Source of the DNA: an uncultured Collinsella sp.
Lineage (GTDB): Bacteria; Actinomycetota; Coriobacteriia; Coriobacteriales; Coriobacteriaceae
DNA length: 36,947 nt
Reading direction: 5' to 3'
NCBI GenBank assembly: GCA_900548265.1
Contig: URKG01000021.1
Location: forward strand, 1-36,947
Part shown: positions 21,623 through 30,226 of the stretch, piece after piece
How positions within the stretch are numbered: the stretch's first letter is position 1
How the letters are laid out: each line of letters starts with the position of its first letter
The notes under the pieces: model-generated
The model's database searches: none
What the model was told of the DNA's origin: nothing
The model's input: only the letters and a program-made list of their open reading frames with translations
Position numbers and translations under genes: made by a program

Positions 21623-23698
21623 CTACTTGGCGCGACCCTCCTCATAGCGCTCGACCAGCTTGGCCTGAACGTCATAGGGAACCTGCTCATAGCCAGCGGG
21701 CTTCATGGTAAAGTCACCCGTGCCGCGCGTGATAGAGCGCAGGCGCGTCGAGTAATCCGTCAACTCGGCCAGCGGCGCCTGGGCGATGACCACGGTGTCG
21801 CCGCGCTCATCGGTCTCCATGCCCGTCACGCGACCGCGCGATGCCGAGATGTCGCCCATCACGGCGCCGGCGTAGCTCTCGGGGATAGTCACCGTGATTT
21901 CCTCGATGGGCTCCAGCACCACCGGGTCGGCATCGGCGCATGCCTTGCGCAGGCCGATGCGAGCCGCCGCGCGGAACGCCATCTCGTTGGAGTCGACGCT
22001 GTGATACGAGCCGTCGTACACAGCCACGCGAATGCCCGTGAGCGGGTAGCCGGCAATGATGCCGTCCTTCATGGTCTCCTGGACGCCCTTGTCCACGGCG
22101 GGAATCAGCGAGCGCGGAATGCGGCCGCCTACGACCTCATCCACAAACTCGTAGCCGTCGCTCGTGTCGTCGGGCCCAATGAGCGGCTCCACGCGCAGCC
22201 AGCAGTCGCCGTACTGACCGGCACCACCGGTCTGCTTCTTGTGGCGGCCCTGGGCGCTCGCCGTGCGGCGGATGGTCTCGCGATACGGAATGCGGATCGG
22301 CACGCTCTTGGCCACGACCTTGGTACGGTCCTCCAAACGGTTGAGCAGCACCGAAACCTGCGCCTCACCCACGGCGGAGATAATGGTCTGGCCGGTCTCC
22401 TCGTCACGATCGATGCTCATGGTCGGATCGGCCTTGCAGGCCTTCTCGATAAACGTGTAGAGCTTCTCTTCGTCCCCGCGATTTTCGGCCTCGATGGCAA
22501 TGCGGTACTGCGAGTTGGGGAACTTAAACGCCGCAGCCTCGACCTTGCCGGTAATCGAGAGCGTATCGCCCGTCTCGGCCGCCAGCTTGGGTGCCACGAT
22601 AATGTCGCCGGCATAGGCGTGACCGACCTCGGTCATGTCGCGGCCGCACATCACATACAGGTGAGCCAGACGGTCGCCCTTGCGCGTGCGCGCGTTGACC
22701 AGCTCAAGGCCCGGCTCAAGCGTACCCGTCAGCACCTTAATAAAGCTGATGCGACCCTGCTGCGGATCGGCCAGGGTCTTAAACACAAACGCCACCGGAC
22801 GATCATCGTCGCTTGAAATCTTGAGCGAATCGCCGTCGATAAGCGGCATCTCGCCGTAGTCGGTCGGCGCCGGGAAGTATGTGGCGATGTCGTCCATCAG
22901 CGAGTTGACGCCCTGCTCCTTAATGCAATCGCCCGCAAAGACCGGCACAAAGATGCGCTCGGCGATCGCCTTCGACAGCAGGCCTTCAAGCTCCTCCTGC
23001 GTCAGCGTCTCCTCGCCTTCCAAGTACTTCATCATCAGTTCATCGTCAGCCTCGGCCACCAGCTCGCACAGATGGTCATGGGCTTCCTCGGCCTGGGCAC
23101 GATACTCCTCGGGAATCTCCGACTCAACGGCTTCGGTACCGTTGCAATGGCGCGCCTTCATGCGCACCAGGTCGATGATGCCGTCAAAGTCCTCGCCCTC
23201 GCCCCAGGGAAGGGTCACGGCACCCAGGCGCGTGCCAAAGCGCTCTTGCAGCAGGTCCATCGTGGTCGCAAAGCTGGCCTCGGAGCGCGACAGGCGGTTT
23301 ACGAACACCGCACGCGCCAGGCGCAGGTCCTCGGCGGCATACCAGAGCTTAACCGTCGTAGGCTGCGGGCCGGCCTCGGCGTCGACCACAAACAGAGCCG
23401 TCTCGCAGACGCTCATCGCGGCAAAGGCGTCGCCGATAAAATCGGGGTAGCACGGGGCATCAAGCACATTGATGCGCGCGCCCTTCCAGTCGATCGGCGC
23501 GATGGTCGTCGAGATGGAAAATGCACGCTTAACCTCTTCAGGGTCATAGTCGAGCGTGGGCTTGGTGCCGTCGTGGCCGCCCAGGCGGGCGGTCTTGCCG
23601 GAAAGGTGGAGCATGGCCTCGGCGAGTGAAGTCTTGCCCACCCCGCCTTGGCCTACGAGCACCACGTTCCTTACATTGCCGGTCTTGGGAGCACCCAT
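21623..23698 (-). CDS. EF-G-like translational GTPase paralogue
   Basis: A 691-residue full-length EF-G homologue (domains G, II, III, IV, V). The P-loop is intact (GQGGVGKT, 16-23), but the G3 motif DTPGH reads DAPCY (80-84), so the glycine is Cys and the catalytic histidine is Tyr. The G4 motif NKxD reads NRLS (134-137). Domain IV keeps the translocase-type YRETIRRTASAQGRHKKQTGG. It resembles EF-G2-type proteins of actinobacteria and Thermus, which bind GTP but hydrolyse it poorly and whose role is unsettled. A canonical fusA must lie elsewhere. Start at 23698 has AAGGAGGT five bases away; an in-frame extension to 23809 lacks one. Possible roles are ribosome rescue, recycling or hibernation. 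Confidence 0.9.
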   Translation of the reverse strand: MGAPKTGNVRNVVLVGQGGVGKTSLAEAMLHLSGKTARLGGHDGTKPTLDYDPEEVKRAFSISTTIAPIDWKGARINVLDAPCYPDFIGDAFAAMSVCETALFVVDAEAGPQPTTVKLWYAAEDLRLARAVFVNRLSRSEASFATTMDLLQERFGTRLGAVTLPWGEGEDFDGIIDLVRMKARHCNGTEAVESEIPEEYRAQAEEAHDHLCELVAEADDELMMKYLEGEETLTQEELEGLLSKAIAERIFVPVFAGDCIKEQGVNSLMDDIATYFPAPTDYGEMPLIDGDSLKISSDDDRPVAFVFKTLADPQQGRISFIKVLTGTLEPGLELVNARTRKGDRLAHLYVMCGRDMTEVGHAYAGDIIVAPKLAAETGDTLSITGKVEAAAFKFPNSQYRIAIEAENRGDEEKLYTFIEKACKADPTMSIDRDEETGQTIISAVGEAQVSVLLNRLEDRTKVVAKSVPIRIPYRETIRRTASAQGRHKKQTGGAGQYGDCWLRVEPLIGPDDTSDGYEFVDEVVGGRIPRSLIPAVDKGVQETMKDGIIAGYPLTGIRVAVYDGSYHSVDSNEMAFRAAARIGLRKACADADPVVLEPIEEITVTIPESYAGAVMGDISASRGRVTGMETDERGDTVVIAQAPLAELTDYSTRLRSITRGTGDFTMKPAGYEQVPYDVQAKLVERYEEGRAK

Positions 23699-23872
23699 GA
23701 TGACCTCCTTGCAGGGCCGCGCGCAATGCGCGACGCCAACGGGGAGAGTTCGCGGTCGGTGCCATCCCGGGAGCAGCATGGTCGGCAACCGAGCCGACTC
23801 ACCCTCCAAATGTCCTATGCCACCACCCTACCCTCACGGGCGGCCGTCCATGCATACCTTTCGGCGCACGTA

Positions 23873-23901
23873 TGAATACAGGCGGCGAGAGGAAGAGACA
23901 A
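23873..23901 (-). promoter_or_regulatory. Promoter of the EF-G-like gene
   Basis: On the minus strand TTGTCT (23896-23901), a 17-base spacer and TATTCA (23873-23878). It leaves a leader of about 165 bases. A small hairpin in it (gtcggc/gccgac near 23780) is not recognisable as a known riboswitch. Confidence 0.5.
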
Positions 23902-23942
23902 GCTTGTGAGGCGATTATTGAACCCCGTCGATGCAAACAAAA

Positions 23943-23974
23943 AGCCGCCACAGACCGTAAGACCTGCGACGGCT
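23943..23974 (-). terminator. Terminator of the amino-acid ABC importer operon
   Basis: A 14-bp stem with several GU or mismatched pairs (23943-23956 with 23961-23974), loop of four, ends on the minus strand in GGCTTTTTGTTTGC. It lies 35 bases past the ATPase stop codon. Confidence 0.8.
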
Positions 23975-24008
23975 TCGCCTCAATTAATAGTTGAGTAAAT
24001 ACCTGAGC

Positions 24009-24773
24009 CTATCCCTCGATACGGCTCAAGAACTCACGGGTGCGCTGCTCACGCGGATGGTCGATGACCTGCTCGGCAGGACCCTCCTCGACAATGCGGC
24101 CGCCATCCATAAAGACCACGCGGTCGGCAACATCGCGCGCAAACTGCATCGCATGGGTCACGATCACCATCGTCATATTCTGCGCGGCAAGGTCTTTAAT
24201 GACATGCAGCACCTCGGCCGTCAGCTCGGGATCGAGTGCCGAGGTCGGCTCGTCAAAGAATAAGATTTCCGGATCGAGCGCCAGGGCGCGGGCAATACTC
24301 ACGCGCTGTTGCTGACCGCCCGAAAGCTCACACGGAACCTTGTTCTCGTTGCCCGTAAGCCCCATCTGCGCGATCAACTCGCGCGCACGAGCTTCCGCCT
24401 GCTCGCGCGGGCGCTTAAGCACGCGGATCGGCGCGTCGATGATGTTTTTCATCACGGTATAGTGCGGGAACAGGTTGTAATTTTGGAACACCAAGCCGAA
24501 TCGCGAGCGTGCCCGCTTGGGCACATCGCCCTTCGCATAGACCGCGCCCGAACCCGCATCCGTCGCAACGGCAAGGTCACCAAACGAGAGCGAGCCTCCG
24601 TCGAGTGTCTCGAGCAGCGTGGCACACCGCAGCAGCGTGGACTTGCCGCCACCCGAAGGCCCGATAATCGCCACGACCTCGCCACGCTTGACCTCGAGCG
24701 AAATATCCTTGAGCACCTCATTGCCGCCAAACGCCTTGCGCGCGCTTTCGATTTTCATCACTGAGTTAGTCAT
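24009..24773 (-). CDS. Polar amino-acid ABC transporter, ATP-binding protein
   Basis: A 254-residue importer ATPase (GlnQ/ArtP type). Walker A is GPSGGGKST, the signature LSGGQQQR, Walker B ILFFDEPTSALD, and the H-loop is in VTHAMQFARDVADRV, as in the polar amino-acid family. About 15 residues (AVATDAGSGAVYAKG) between strands are a family-typical insertion, longer than in E. coli GlnQ. Its start codon overlaps the permease stop in ATGACTAA, an 8-base overlap giving coupled translation. It is the third gene of the operon, after the binding protein and permease, and probably drives uptake of glutamine, glutamate or a similar amino acid; specificity is not readable. Confidence 0.95.
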   Translation of the reverse strand: MTNSVMKIESARKAFGGNEVLKDISLEVKRGEVVAIIGPSGGGKSTLLRCATLLETLDGGSLSFGDLAVATDAGSGAVYAKGDVPKRARSRFGLVFQNYNLFPHYTVMKNIIDAPIRVLKRPREQAEARARELIAQMGLTGNENKVPCELSGGQQQRVSIARALALDPEILFFDEPTSALDPELTAEVLHVIKDLAAQNMTMVIVTHAMQFARDVADRVVFMDGGRIVEEGPAEQVIDHPREQRTREFLSRIEG

Positions 24774-25419
24774 GATAATAGTCCAGCTTCTTTTCGGCGG
24801 CGCCCAGCAGCATCTCGACCACAAAGTTAAAGATCCAGTAGATCAGCGCCGCGATCGCAAACGGCACCATGCTCACCTGCGAGGCGACCAGCGCCTTGGC
24901 CGTCGAGAACATCTCACCCACGCCAATGGCAAACGCCAGCGACGTGTCCTTGACCAGCGTGATGATCTCGTTGCCCATCGCCGGCAGAATACGCTTGGCG
25001 ACCTGCGGCATCACGATATACAGAAACGTCTGCACGCGCGAATAGCCCAGCACCTCGGCAGCCTCGTATTGACCGCGCGGAATGGACTGCAAGCCCGAGC
25101 GATAGATCTCGGCAAAGTAACCGGCGTAGTTGATGATGAACGCTACGACGCACGCCGTCCACTTGGAATCGGGCGTGAGCGAAATGCCAAACACGTAGTA
25201 CGGGGCAAAGTAGATGGCAAACATCTGCAGCATGAGCGGCGTGCCACGCATGACCGAGATATAGATGCGCGCAATCCAGCGAAGCGGCGCGATTTTGCTC
25301 ATGCGCATAAACGCCACGGGAATTCCCAGCGGAATCGACCCCAGCAGTGTCAGCACAAACAACTGCAAACTGACCAAGAATCCCTGGCCAAGCATCTGCA
25401 TCATGACTTGAATAGACAT
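24766..25419 (-). CDS. Polar amino-acid ABC transporter, permease
   Basis: A 217-residue membrane permease of the HisM/GlnP type with about five membrane segments. The EAA loop is present as EVLGYSRVQTFLYIVMPQVAKRILPAMGNEI split around the conserved Gly and Pro, and NYAGYFAEIYRSGLQSI is typical. The start at 25419 shares one base with the stop of the binding-protein gene (TAATG), so translation is coupled. One permease suggests a homodimeric channel. Confidence 0.95.
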   Translation of the reverse strand: MSIQVMMQMLGQGFLVSLQLFVLTLLGSIPLGIPVAFMRMSKIAPLRWIARIYISVMRGTPLMLQMFAIYFAPYYVFGISLTPDSKWTACVVAFIINYAGYFAEIYRSGLQSIPRGQYEAAEVLGYSRVQTFLYIVMPQVAKRILPAMGNEIITLVKDTSLAFAIGVGEMFSTAKALVASQVSMVPFAIAALIYWIFNFVVEMLLGAAEKKLDYYHD

Positions 25420-26279
25420 TACTTGAGCACCCAATTATCGAAAGATAGACCATAGCTTGAATACTTGTCGCACAGGTCCTTGACCGTGCCGTCCTCATAG
25501 AGTGCCTTGAGCGACTCGGTCACGGCATCGGCCGACTTGGTGTCGCCCTCCTTAAAGCCGACAGCGTAGTGCTCGCTGGACAGCGGCTCATCAAGCTGCG
25601 TATAGGCATCGGGCTTGGCGGCAAGCTGATACTGGGCAATCGAAAGGTCGCAAGCCACGGCATCGACCGCGCCGCTCTCGAGCTGCATAAAGGCCGTGTT
25701 GTACTCGCCGATGGTATCGAGCGTGGCAAACGTCGCCGCCAGATCCTTCTGATCACCCTCGAGCACATCCTGCGCAGCGGAATCGGTCTGGGTAATCACA
25801 GTCTTGCCGGCAAGATCGTCCCAGCTCTTGATACCTGCATCCTTCTTGACCACCAGCACCTGCTCATTGAGCATGTACGGCTCGGAGAACGTGTAGTCGT
25901 CCTCGCGGCCCTCCATGGTAAAGCCGTTCCAGATGCAGTTGATGGCGCCCGAGTTAAGCAGCGTATCCTTGGCGTCCCAGTCGATGGCCTCGTATTTGAC
26001 CTCCCAGCCCTGCTTATCGGCAACAGCCTTGGCCAGATCGAGGTCAAAACCAGTGTACTCGCCGTCGTCGCCCACAAAGCCGTACGGAGGATAGGACTTA
26101 TCAAAGCCCACCACGAGCTTCTTGGACTCCGCAGCACCCTTCACATCCTTGGCCGCGGCAGAGCCTGCAGCGGAGCCCTTGCCGGCACCACCGCCGCAGC
26201 CGACAAGACCAAGGCCAAGCACCGTAGCGAGCGAGCCGGCTAGACCAACAAACTGACGACGAGACATATCGGTGTTCAT
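25419..26279 (-). CDS. Amino-acid ABC transporter substrate-binding lipoprotein
   Basis: A 286-residue extracellular solute-binding protein of family 3. The N-terminus MNTDMSRRQFVGLAGSLA carries a twin-arginine-like RRQF, followed by a hydrophobic stretch and a lipobox LVGC, so it is probably a lipoprotein that may go through Tat. A Gly/Ala/Ser linker follows. The SBP core starts KLVVGFDKSYPPYGFVGDDGEYTGFDLDLAKAVA-like in the usual order (given here in parts: VGFDKSYPPYGF, YTGFDLDLAKAVA, INCIWNGFTMEGRE, TFSEPYM). The ligand is probably a polar amino acid. First gene of the operon; start at 26279 after AAGGGGGAATACC, with a strong promoter and a palindromic site upstream. Confidence 0.93.
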   Translation of the reverse strand: MNTDMSRRQFVGLAGSLATVLGLGLVGCGGGAGKGSAAGSAAAKDVKGAAESKKLVVGFDKSYPPYGFVGDDGEYTGFDLDLAKAVADKQGWEVKYEAIDWDAKDTLLNSGAINCIWNGFTMEGREDDYTFSEPYMLNEQVLVVKKDAGIKSWDDLAGKTVITQTDSAAQDVLEGDQKDLAATFATLDTIGEYNTAFMQLESGAVDAVACDLSIAQYQLAAKPDAYTQLDEPLSSEHYAVGFKEGDTKSADAVTESLKALYEDGTVKDLCDKYSSYGLSFDNWVLK

Positions 26280-26299
26280 GGTATTCCCCCTTGATGGCA

Positions 26300-26315
26300 C
26301 TTTAGTTAGGTAAAG
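26300..26315. promoter_or_regulatory. Palindromic operator candidate of the amino-acid importer
   Basis: CTTTAGTTAGGTAAAG lies about +14 to +29 from the expected transcript start, between promoter and start codon, a repressor position. It matches the ilvE upstream site (1396-1411) at 13 of 16 bases, with both palindromic arms identical. Confidence 0.55.
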
Positions 26316-26335
26316 TGAATCATGTAACGTTCAGA

Positions 26336-26364
26336 ATCATACACTCTACCTTGATAAAGTACAA
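26336..26364 (-). promoter_or_regulatory. Promoter of the amino-acid importer operon
   Basis: On the minus strand TTGTAC (26359-26364), a 17-base spacer and TATGAT (26336-26341), one of the clearest promoters in the window. Confidence 0.7.
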
Positions 26365-26466
26365 GGGAGGGTTTGCCCGGCATGAAATGGGCGCTTGCAT
26401 ATCGCCCGTTGGCTTGGCAAGGTACAATGCTTGCAGCTTTTAATTCATGAATTAGTGGAGTTATTG

Positions 26467-27915
26467 ATGGCAGAATCTCGTGCGGAGCGTAAGGCTCGTC
26501 GTGCTTTGATCGAGGCGGCTGAGGGGTCGAAAGAGAAAAAATCTTCTAAGAAATCCAAGTCGTCTCTGGATGCGAAGGGTAAGTCGGCCAAGAGCAAGGC
26601 TAAGGCCAAGCGCCCCGGCTCTCGTCGGAACGAGGAGAAGGCGCCTCAGACTCGTTCCAAGCGCTCGCATAAAGATTCGGTTTCGTCTGTGCGTAAGGTC
26701 ACGGACCCCAAGTCTCCCTGTTCCATCATGAGAGCTTGCGGCGGGTGCACGGCGCTCAATCGTCCTTATAAGAAGCAGCTGGCGGCCAAGCAGGCTGCTA
26801 TGGAGGAGCTTTTTGCTGCTCTTTGCGAGCGCGAGGGTATTAGCGTCGACCCCATTCGTGGTATGGGTGTCACCCTGGGCGACCCGGGCAAATATCCTGC
26901 GCCGCGCGGTTTTCGCCATAAGGCCGCCACTCCCTTTGCCCCCGGCAAAGAGGGCGCTGTCCGCTGCGGCTTTTTTGAACGTGGCACGCACAGAATCGTT
27001 GCTGTTCCCGAATGCCCCGTCGAGGCACCGGGCGCCCGACAGATTCTTAACGGCATCGCGCGTGAGGCTGAGCGCCTGCACATTCCCGCCTTTAATGAGG
27101 ACAAGCATCTTGGTTTGCTTCGCTATGCCGTCGTCCGCTGCGGTTGGCGTACCGACCAGGTCATGGTCACCCTTGTGACCGCCCAGCGTGACTTGCCGCA
27201 TGCGCAGGAGTTCTTTGAGGCTGTCGCCGCACTCGATCCGCATATCGTCACCGTTGCCCAAAATATCAATGGCCGTCCCGGTAACGCCATCTTGGGTGAG
27301 GAGACTCGTATCGTCTATGGCGCCGAGTGCATGCGCGACCAGCTGCTCGGTTGCGAATTCGATATCTCCCCTACCGCGTTCTATCAGACCAATCCGCAGC
27401 AGACCGAGCTGCTCTATCGGCTCGCTATCGACGGTATGGATCTGCACCAGGGCGATGTGCTCATGGATGCCTACTGTGGCAGCGGTACCATCGGTCTTTG
27501 CGCAGCTAAAGATGCCCAGAACAAGGGTATCGGCATTATGCTGCTCGGCGTGGAGCGCAACCCGGCGGGCATTGCCGACGCACGCCGCAATGCCGAGCTC
27601 AACGGCCTCACCCGCAGCGCTTGGTTTATGGTCGACGACGCCACCGATTACATCCTGGATGCCGCCGATAACAACGAGCGGGTCGATGTCCTTTCCATCG
27701 ATCCGCCGCGCGCCGGCTCCACGCCCGAGTTCCTCGAAGCTGCCTGCGCGCTTAAGCCGCGCCGCATCACCTATATCAGCTGCAACCCCGTAACTCAAGA
27801 GCGCGACCTGCATCAGCTCCTCGACGGAGGCTATTGCCTGCTCAAGATCACGCCCGTCGACATGTTCCCTCACACCGACCACACCGAAACCGTAGCGGTC
27901 CTCGAACGCCGCTAA
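26467..27915 (+). CDS. RlmD/RlmCD-type 23S rRNA (uracil-5-)-methyltransferase
   Basis: A 482-residue SAM-dependent RNA m5U methyltransferase of the TrmA/RumA family. The first 75 residues are a basic Lys/Ser/Arg-rich tail, probably disordered and RNA-binding, in place of the usual TRAM domain. Cys85, Cys91 and Cys94 (CSIMRACGGC) plus a later VPECP cysteine match the iron-sulfur cluster of RumA. The SAM motif is DAYCGSGTIGLCA, followed by IDPPRAG and the catalytic cysteine in ISCNPVTQERDL, with HTDHTETVAVLER at the end. The probable target is U1939 and/or U747 of 23S rRNA, inferred from the family. GGAG stands six bases before the ATG. A TACAAT at 26423-26428 is a possible -10. Arg and Ser codons in the tail favour CGT and TCT, unlike the neighbours. 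Confidence 0.93.
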   Translation: MAESRAERKARRALIEAAEGSKEKKSSKKSKSSLDAKGKSAKSKAKAKRPGSRRNEEKAPQTRSKRSHKDSVSSVRKVTDPKSPCSIMRACGGCTALNRPYKKQLAAKQAAMEELFAALCEREGISVDPIRGMGVTLGDPGKYPAPRGFRHKAATPFAPGKEGAVRCGFFERGTHRIVAVPECPVEAPGARQILNGIAREAERLHIPAFNEDKHLGLLRYAVVRCGWRTDQVMVTLVTAQRDLPHAQEFFEAVAALDPHIVTVAQNINGRPGNAILGEETRIVYGAECMRDQLLGCEFDISPTAFYQTNPQQTELLYRLAIDGMDLHQGDVLMDAYCGSGTIGLCAAKDAQNKGIGIMLLGVERNPAGIADARRNAELNGLTRSAWFMVDDATDYILDAADNNERVDVLSIDPPRAGSTPEFLEAACALKPRRITYISCNPVTQERDLHQLLDGGYCLLKITPVDMFPHTDHTETVAVLERR

Positions 27916-27943
27916 CCAACCTCAGTAGATTTTTGGGACAAGA

Positions 27944-27974
27944 AAGGGGGCGACCCGCCTGGGCCGCCCCCCTT
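27944..27974. terminator. Bidirectional terminator between methyltransferase and PHP genes
   Basis: A stem of aagggggcg with cgccccctt (one bulged C), extended by ccc/ggg in the loop, lies between convergent genes. Just before it is tttttgggacaag, again with GGGACA, but without matching stem arms. Confidence 0.75.
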
Positions 27975-27994
27975 CGCTTGGTTTATAAACTCCG

Positions 27995-28816
27995 CTACAT
28001 CCCATTGCGCAGATCGCACACGCCGGCTGCCGCCATCTCGCGCAGCAGCGTCTCGCGGTCGCGCGTCACGATCAAATCCAGCGGGAAGTGAATCTCGTCG
28101 AGCATCTTGCGCGCGTGATCGAGCTTGCCAATGGCCATGCCAATGTGGGCATCGGTCGACACGCCAATGCCCACGCCCAGCTCGGCGCAGCGCTCGGCGA
28201 TCTTGCGGCATACGGCCCAATGCTCAGTGTCGACACCGTGTTCAAGACTATGGTTGTTGATCTCGATAATCTTGTGCTTGGCCTTAGCTGCCAACAGCAC
28301 CTCGTCGATATCGAACGGCACGCCCGAACGCCCCGTGTGACCCAGCATGAACACCTTGGGGTGCTCCAGGGCATTGATATACATCTCGGTCGTCTGGGCC
28401 AGCGTCGCGCCTTCAGCAATCTGCGGATTATGCACGCTCGCAACCAAATAATCCAAATTTCGCGTAACCAAATCGAACAGCGAATGCTGACGGCTGTACG
28501 AATCGCCGGCAATATCGAGCGTGACAGGAGTGTCCTCGCCAAACAGGCTTCCGTCCAGCGAAACGATATCGGCCTCGGCACCACGCAGCACCAGCACGCC
28601 GCTCCAAATGCGCGGCCAGATATCCTGGTTGATAAAGAATTGGTAACTGCGCAGGTCATTGGGGCAAGCCGTAACCATAGAGCTCAGATGGTCGGCAGAT
28701 CCGAGCACCTGCAGGCCACGCTCTGCCGCCCAGTACACATTCTCCTCAATGGTCGAATATGCATGCGCAGAGAATATCGTATGGGTATGAATGTCACAAG
28801 AAAGCAGGTAGGGCAT
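27995..28816 (-). CDS. PHP-domain metal-dependent phosphatase (YcdX-like)
   Basis: A 273-residue polymerase-and-histidinol-phosphatase (PHP) domain protein resembling YcdX. The metal-binding residues appear in order: His10 and His12 (DIHTHTIF), a histidine in SADHLSS, Glu in LRGAEADI, His in VASVHNP, His in MLGHTGR, and Asp and His in STDAHIG. The family includes phosphatases and phosphoesterases with three metal ions; YcdX is a phosphatase of unclear substrate. AAGGAGACCTG precedes the ATG. It is monocistronic. Enzyme activity is inferred from the complete metal set. Confidence 0.9.
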   Translation of the reverse strand: MPYLLSCDIHTHTIFSAHAYSTIEENVYWAAERGLQVLGSADHLSSMVTACPNDLRSYQFFINQDIWPRIWSGVLVLRGAEADIVSLDGSLFGEDTPVTLDIAGDSYSRQHSLFDLVTRNLDYLVASVHNPQIAEGATLAQTTEMYINALEHPKVFMLGHTGRSGVPFDIDEVLLAAKAKHKIIEINNHSLEHGVDTEHWAVCRKIAERCAELGVGIGVSTDAHIGMAIGKLDHARKMLDEIHFPLDLIVTRDRETLLREMAAAGVCDLRNGM

Positions 28817-28916
28817 CAGGTCTCCTTATCTGGCACGGCCGTCGCTTATATTCATTGTACGCATAGCCTTCGATAGTCGTAAAACCACTCCATCCCAAAG
28901 ACACAACGTCCATGAC

Positions 28917-28947
28917 AACGGGGTCTGGCTTAACACCAAACCCCGTT
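28917..28947 (-). terminator. Terminator hairpin after the aminotransferase gene
   Basis: A 12-bp stem with one mismatch (aacggggtctgg with ccaaaccccgtt), loop of seven, lies 35 bases past the aminotransferase stop on the minus strand. The following T content is low. Confidence 0.65.
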
Positions 28948-28981
28948 TCACGTAAAACATTGTAGGCAGAGCGCTTTACTT

Positions 28982-30166
28982 TTAACGATATTCGTCCGCC
29001 AACTGTTTCCAAGCGGGTAGCGAATTGATAATCGTTTCGTAACTCACGCAATAGCCCAGGCGGAACCAACCCGACATACCAAAGCTGTCCGAGGGAACCG
29101 CAAGCAACTCATACTTCTTTGCACGCTCGCAAAACGCATTCGCATCGGGTTCCAGCGCCTTCACCCACAGGTAGAATGCACCATCCGGCTCAACATAGGT
29201 GTAGCCGTACTCCGCTAGTGCGTCGGTAAGCGCGGTGCGGTTGCGCGCATAGGCCTCGACATCGCTCGGCTCATCGATGCAATCGATGATTACGCGCTGG
29301 AAGAGCGCCGGTGCGCATACAAAACCCAGCGTACGGGCAGCACCCGCAACAGCCGGCATCAGGCGGGCAGCCTGCGGATTGGTGTTGGGAACCAAGATCC
29401 AGCCCACACGCTCGCCAGGTAGCGATAGCGACTTAGAATACGAGTAGCACACCACGGTGTTCTCGTAGATCGAGGGCACCCAAGGCACCTCGGCACCGTA
29501 CACAATCTCGCGGTACGGCTCATCCGAGATGAGCATAATCGGATTCTCGGGATCGCGCTGAGCGTTGGCCTCGCGCAGAACATTGGCCAGTCGCGTCAAC
29601 GTGTCGCATGTATATACGGCACCGGTCGGATTGTTGGGAGAGTCGATGATGACGGCCGCCGTCTTGTCGGTGATCGCCTTGAGCACGTTGTCCACGCTCA
29701 GCTGGAACGTATCTTCATCGGCGAGCGCCTCAACACACGTACAGCCGGCCTTCTCAATCCAAACGCGATACTCCGGGAAGTACGGGGCGATAACAATAAC
29801 CTCGTCGCCCGGGTTCGTAACGGCGTTGAGCGTGCAGGTGAGCGAAGCCGCGGCACCCACCGTCATAAAGACGTCTTTGCCCTCATAGCTCGTGCCAAAG
29901 CGGCGGTTGAGCGATTCGGCGACGGCTGCTCGACATTGCGGCAGGCCCGGAGCGGGGGTGTAGCCGTGCAACTGGTCACTCGGCAGCCCCAAGGCCTTCT
30001 TAATGGACTCCGCCACGGCAGCCGGCGCCGGAACACTCGGGTTGCCCAGCGAAAAATCGAATACGTTCTCCGCACCGATCTGTGCCTTGCGCTCAAGACC
30101 ATAGCTAAAGATCTCGCGGATGATGGAGCTTTCCGCACCGCGAGCATACATCGTTTCGTTGATCAT
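28982..30166 (-). CDS. PLP-dependent aminotransferase, class I/II
   Basis: A 394-residue fold-type I aminotransferase. Visible are the N-terminal FDFSLGNPSVPAP, the glycine-rich MTVGAAASLTCTLNAV stretch for the phosphate, VIIDSPNNPTGAVY with the PLP-contacting Asn and Asp, and the PLP lysine in SYSKSLSLPGERVGW. A C-terminal arginine that holds the substrate carboxylate lies in FRLGYCVSYE. This resembles aspartate/aromatic aminotransferases of the AspB kind, but substrate choice cannot be read. Start at 30166 with AAGGGGA upstream. TACAAT at about 30186-30191 (minus strand) is a possible -10. Monocistronic; its upstream region holds a 24-bp perfect hairpin. Confidence 0.9.
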   Translation of the reverse strand: MINETMYARGAESSIIREIFSYGLERKAQIGAENVFDFSLGNPSVPAPAAVAESIKKALGLPSDQLHGYTPAPGLPQCRAAVAESLNRRFGTSYEGKDVFMTVGAAASLTCTLNAVTNPGDEVIVIAPYFPEYRVWIEKAGCTCVEALADEDTFQLSVDNVLKAITDKTAAVIIDSPNNPTGAVYTCDTLTRLANVLREANAQRDPENPIMLISDEPYREIVYGAEVPWVPSIYENTVVCYSYSKSLSLPGERVGWILVPNTNPQAARLMPAVAGAARTLGFVCAPALFQRVIIDCIDEPSDVEAYARNRTALTDALAEYGYTYVEPDGAFYLWVKALEPDANAFCERAKKYELLAVPSDSFGMSGWFRLGYCVSYETIINSLPAWKQLADEYR

Positions 30167-30226
30167 CTGTTCCCCTTTCGCATAGGCGCTATTGTACGCT
30201 TTAGCCGAGCAAAGTGCCGCAGCAAT

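Noticed and set aside
27925..27945. A further GGGACA hairpin (tttttgggacaag)
   Set aside because: The core is there, but no flanking inverted arms enclose it.
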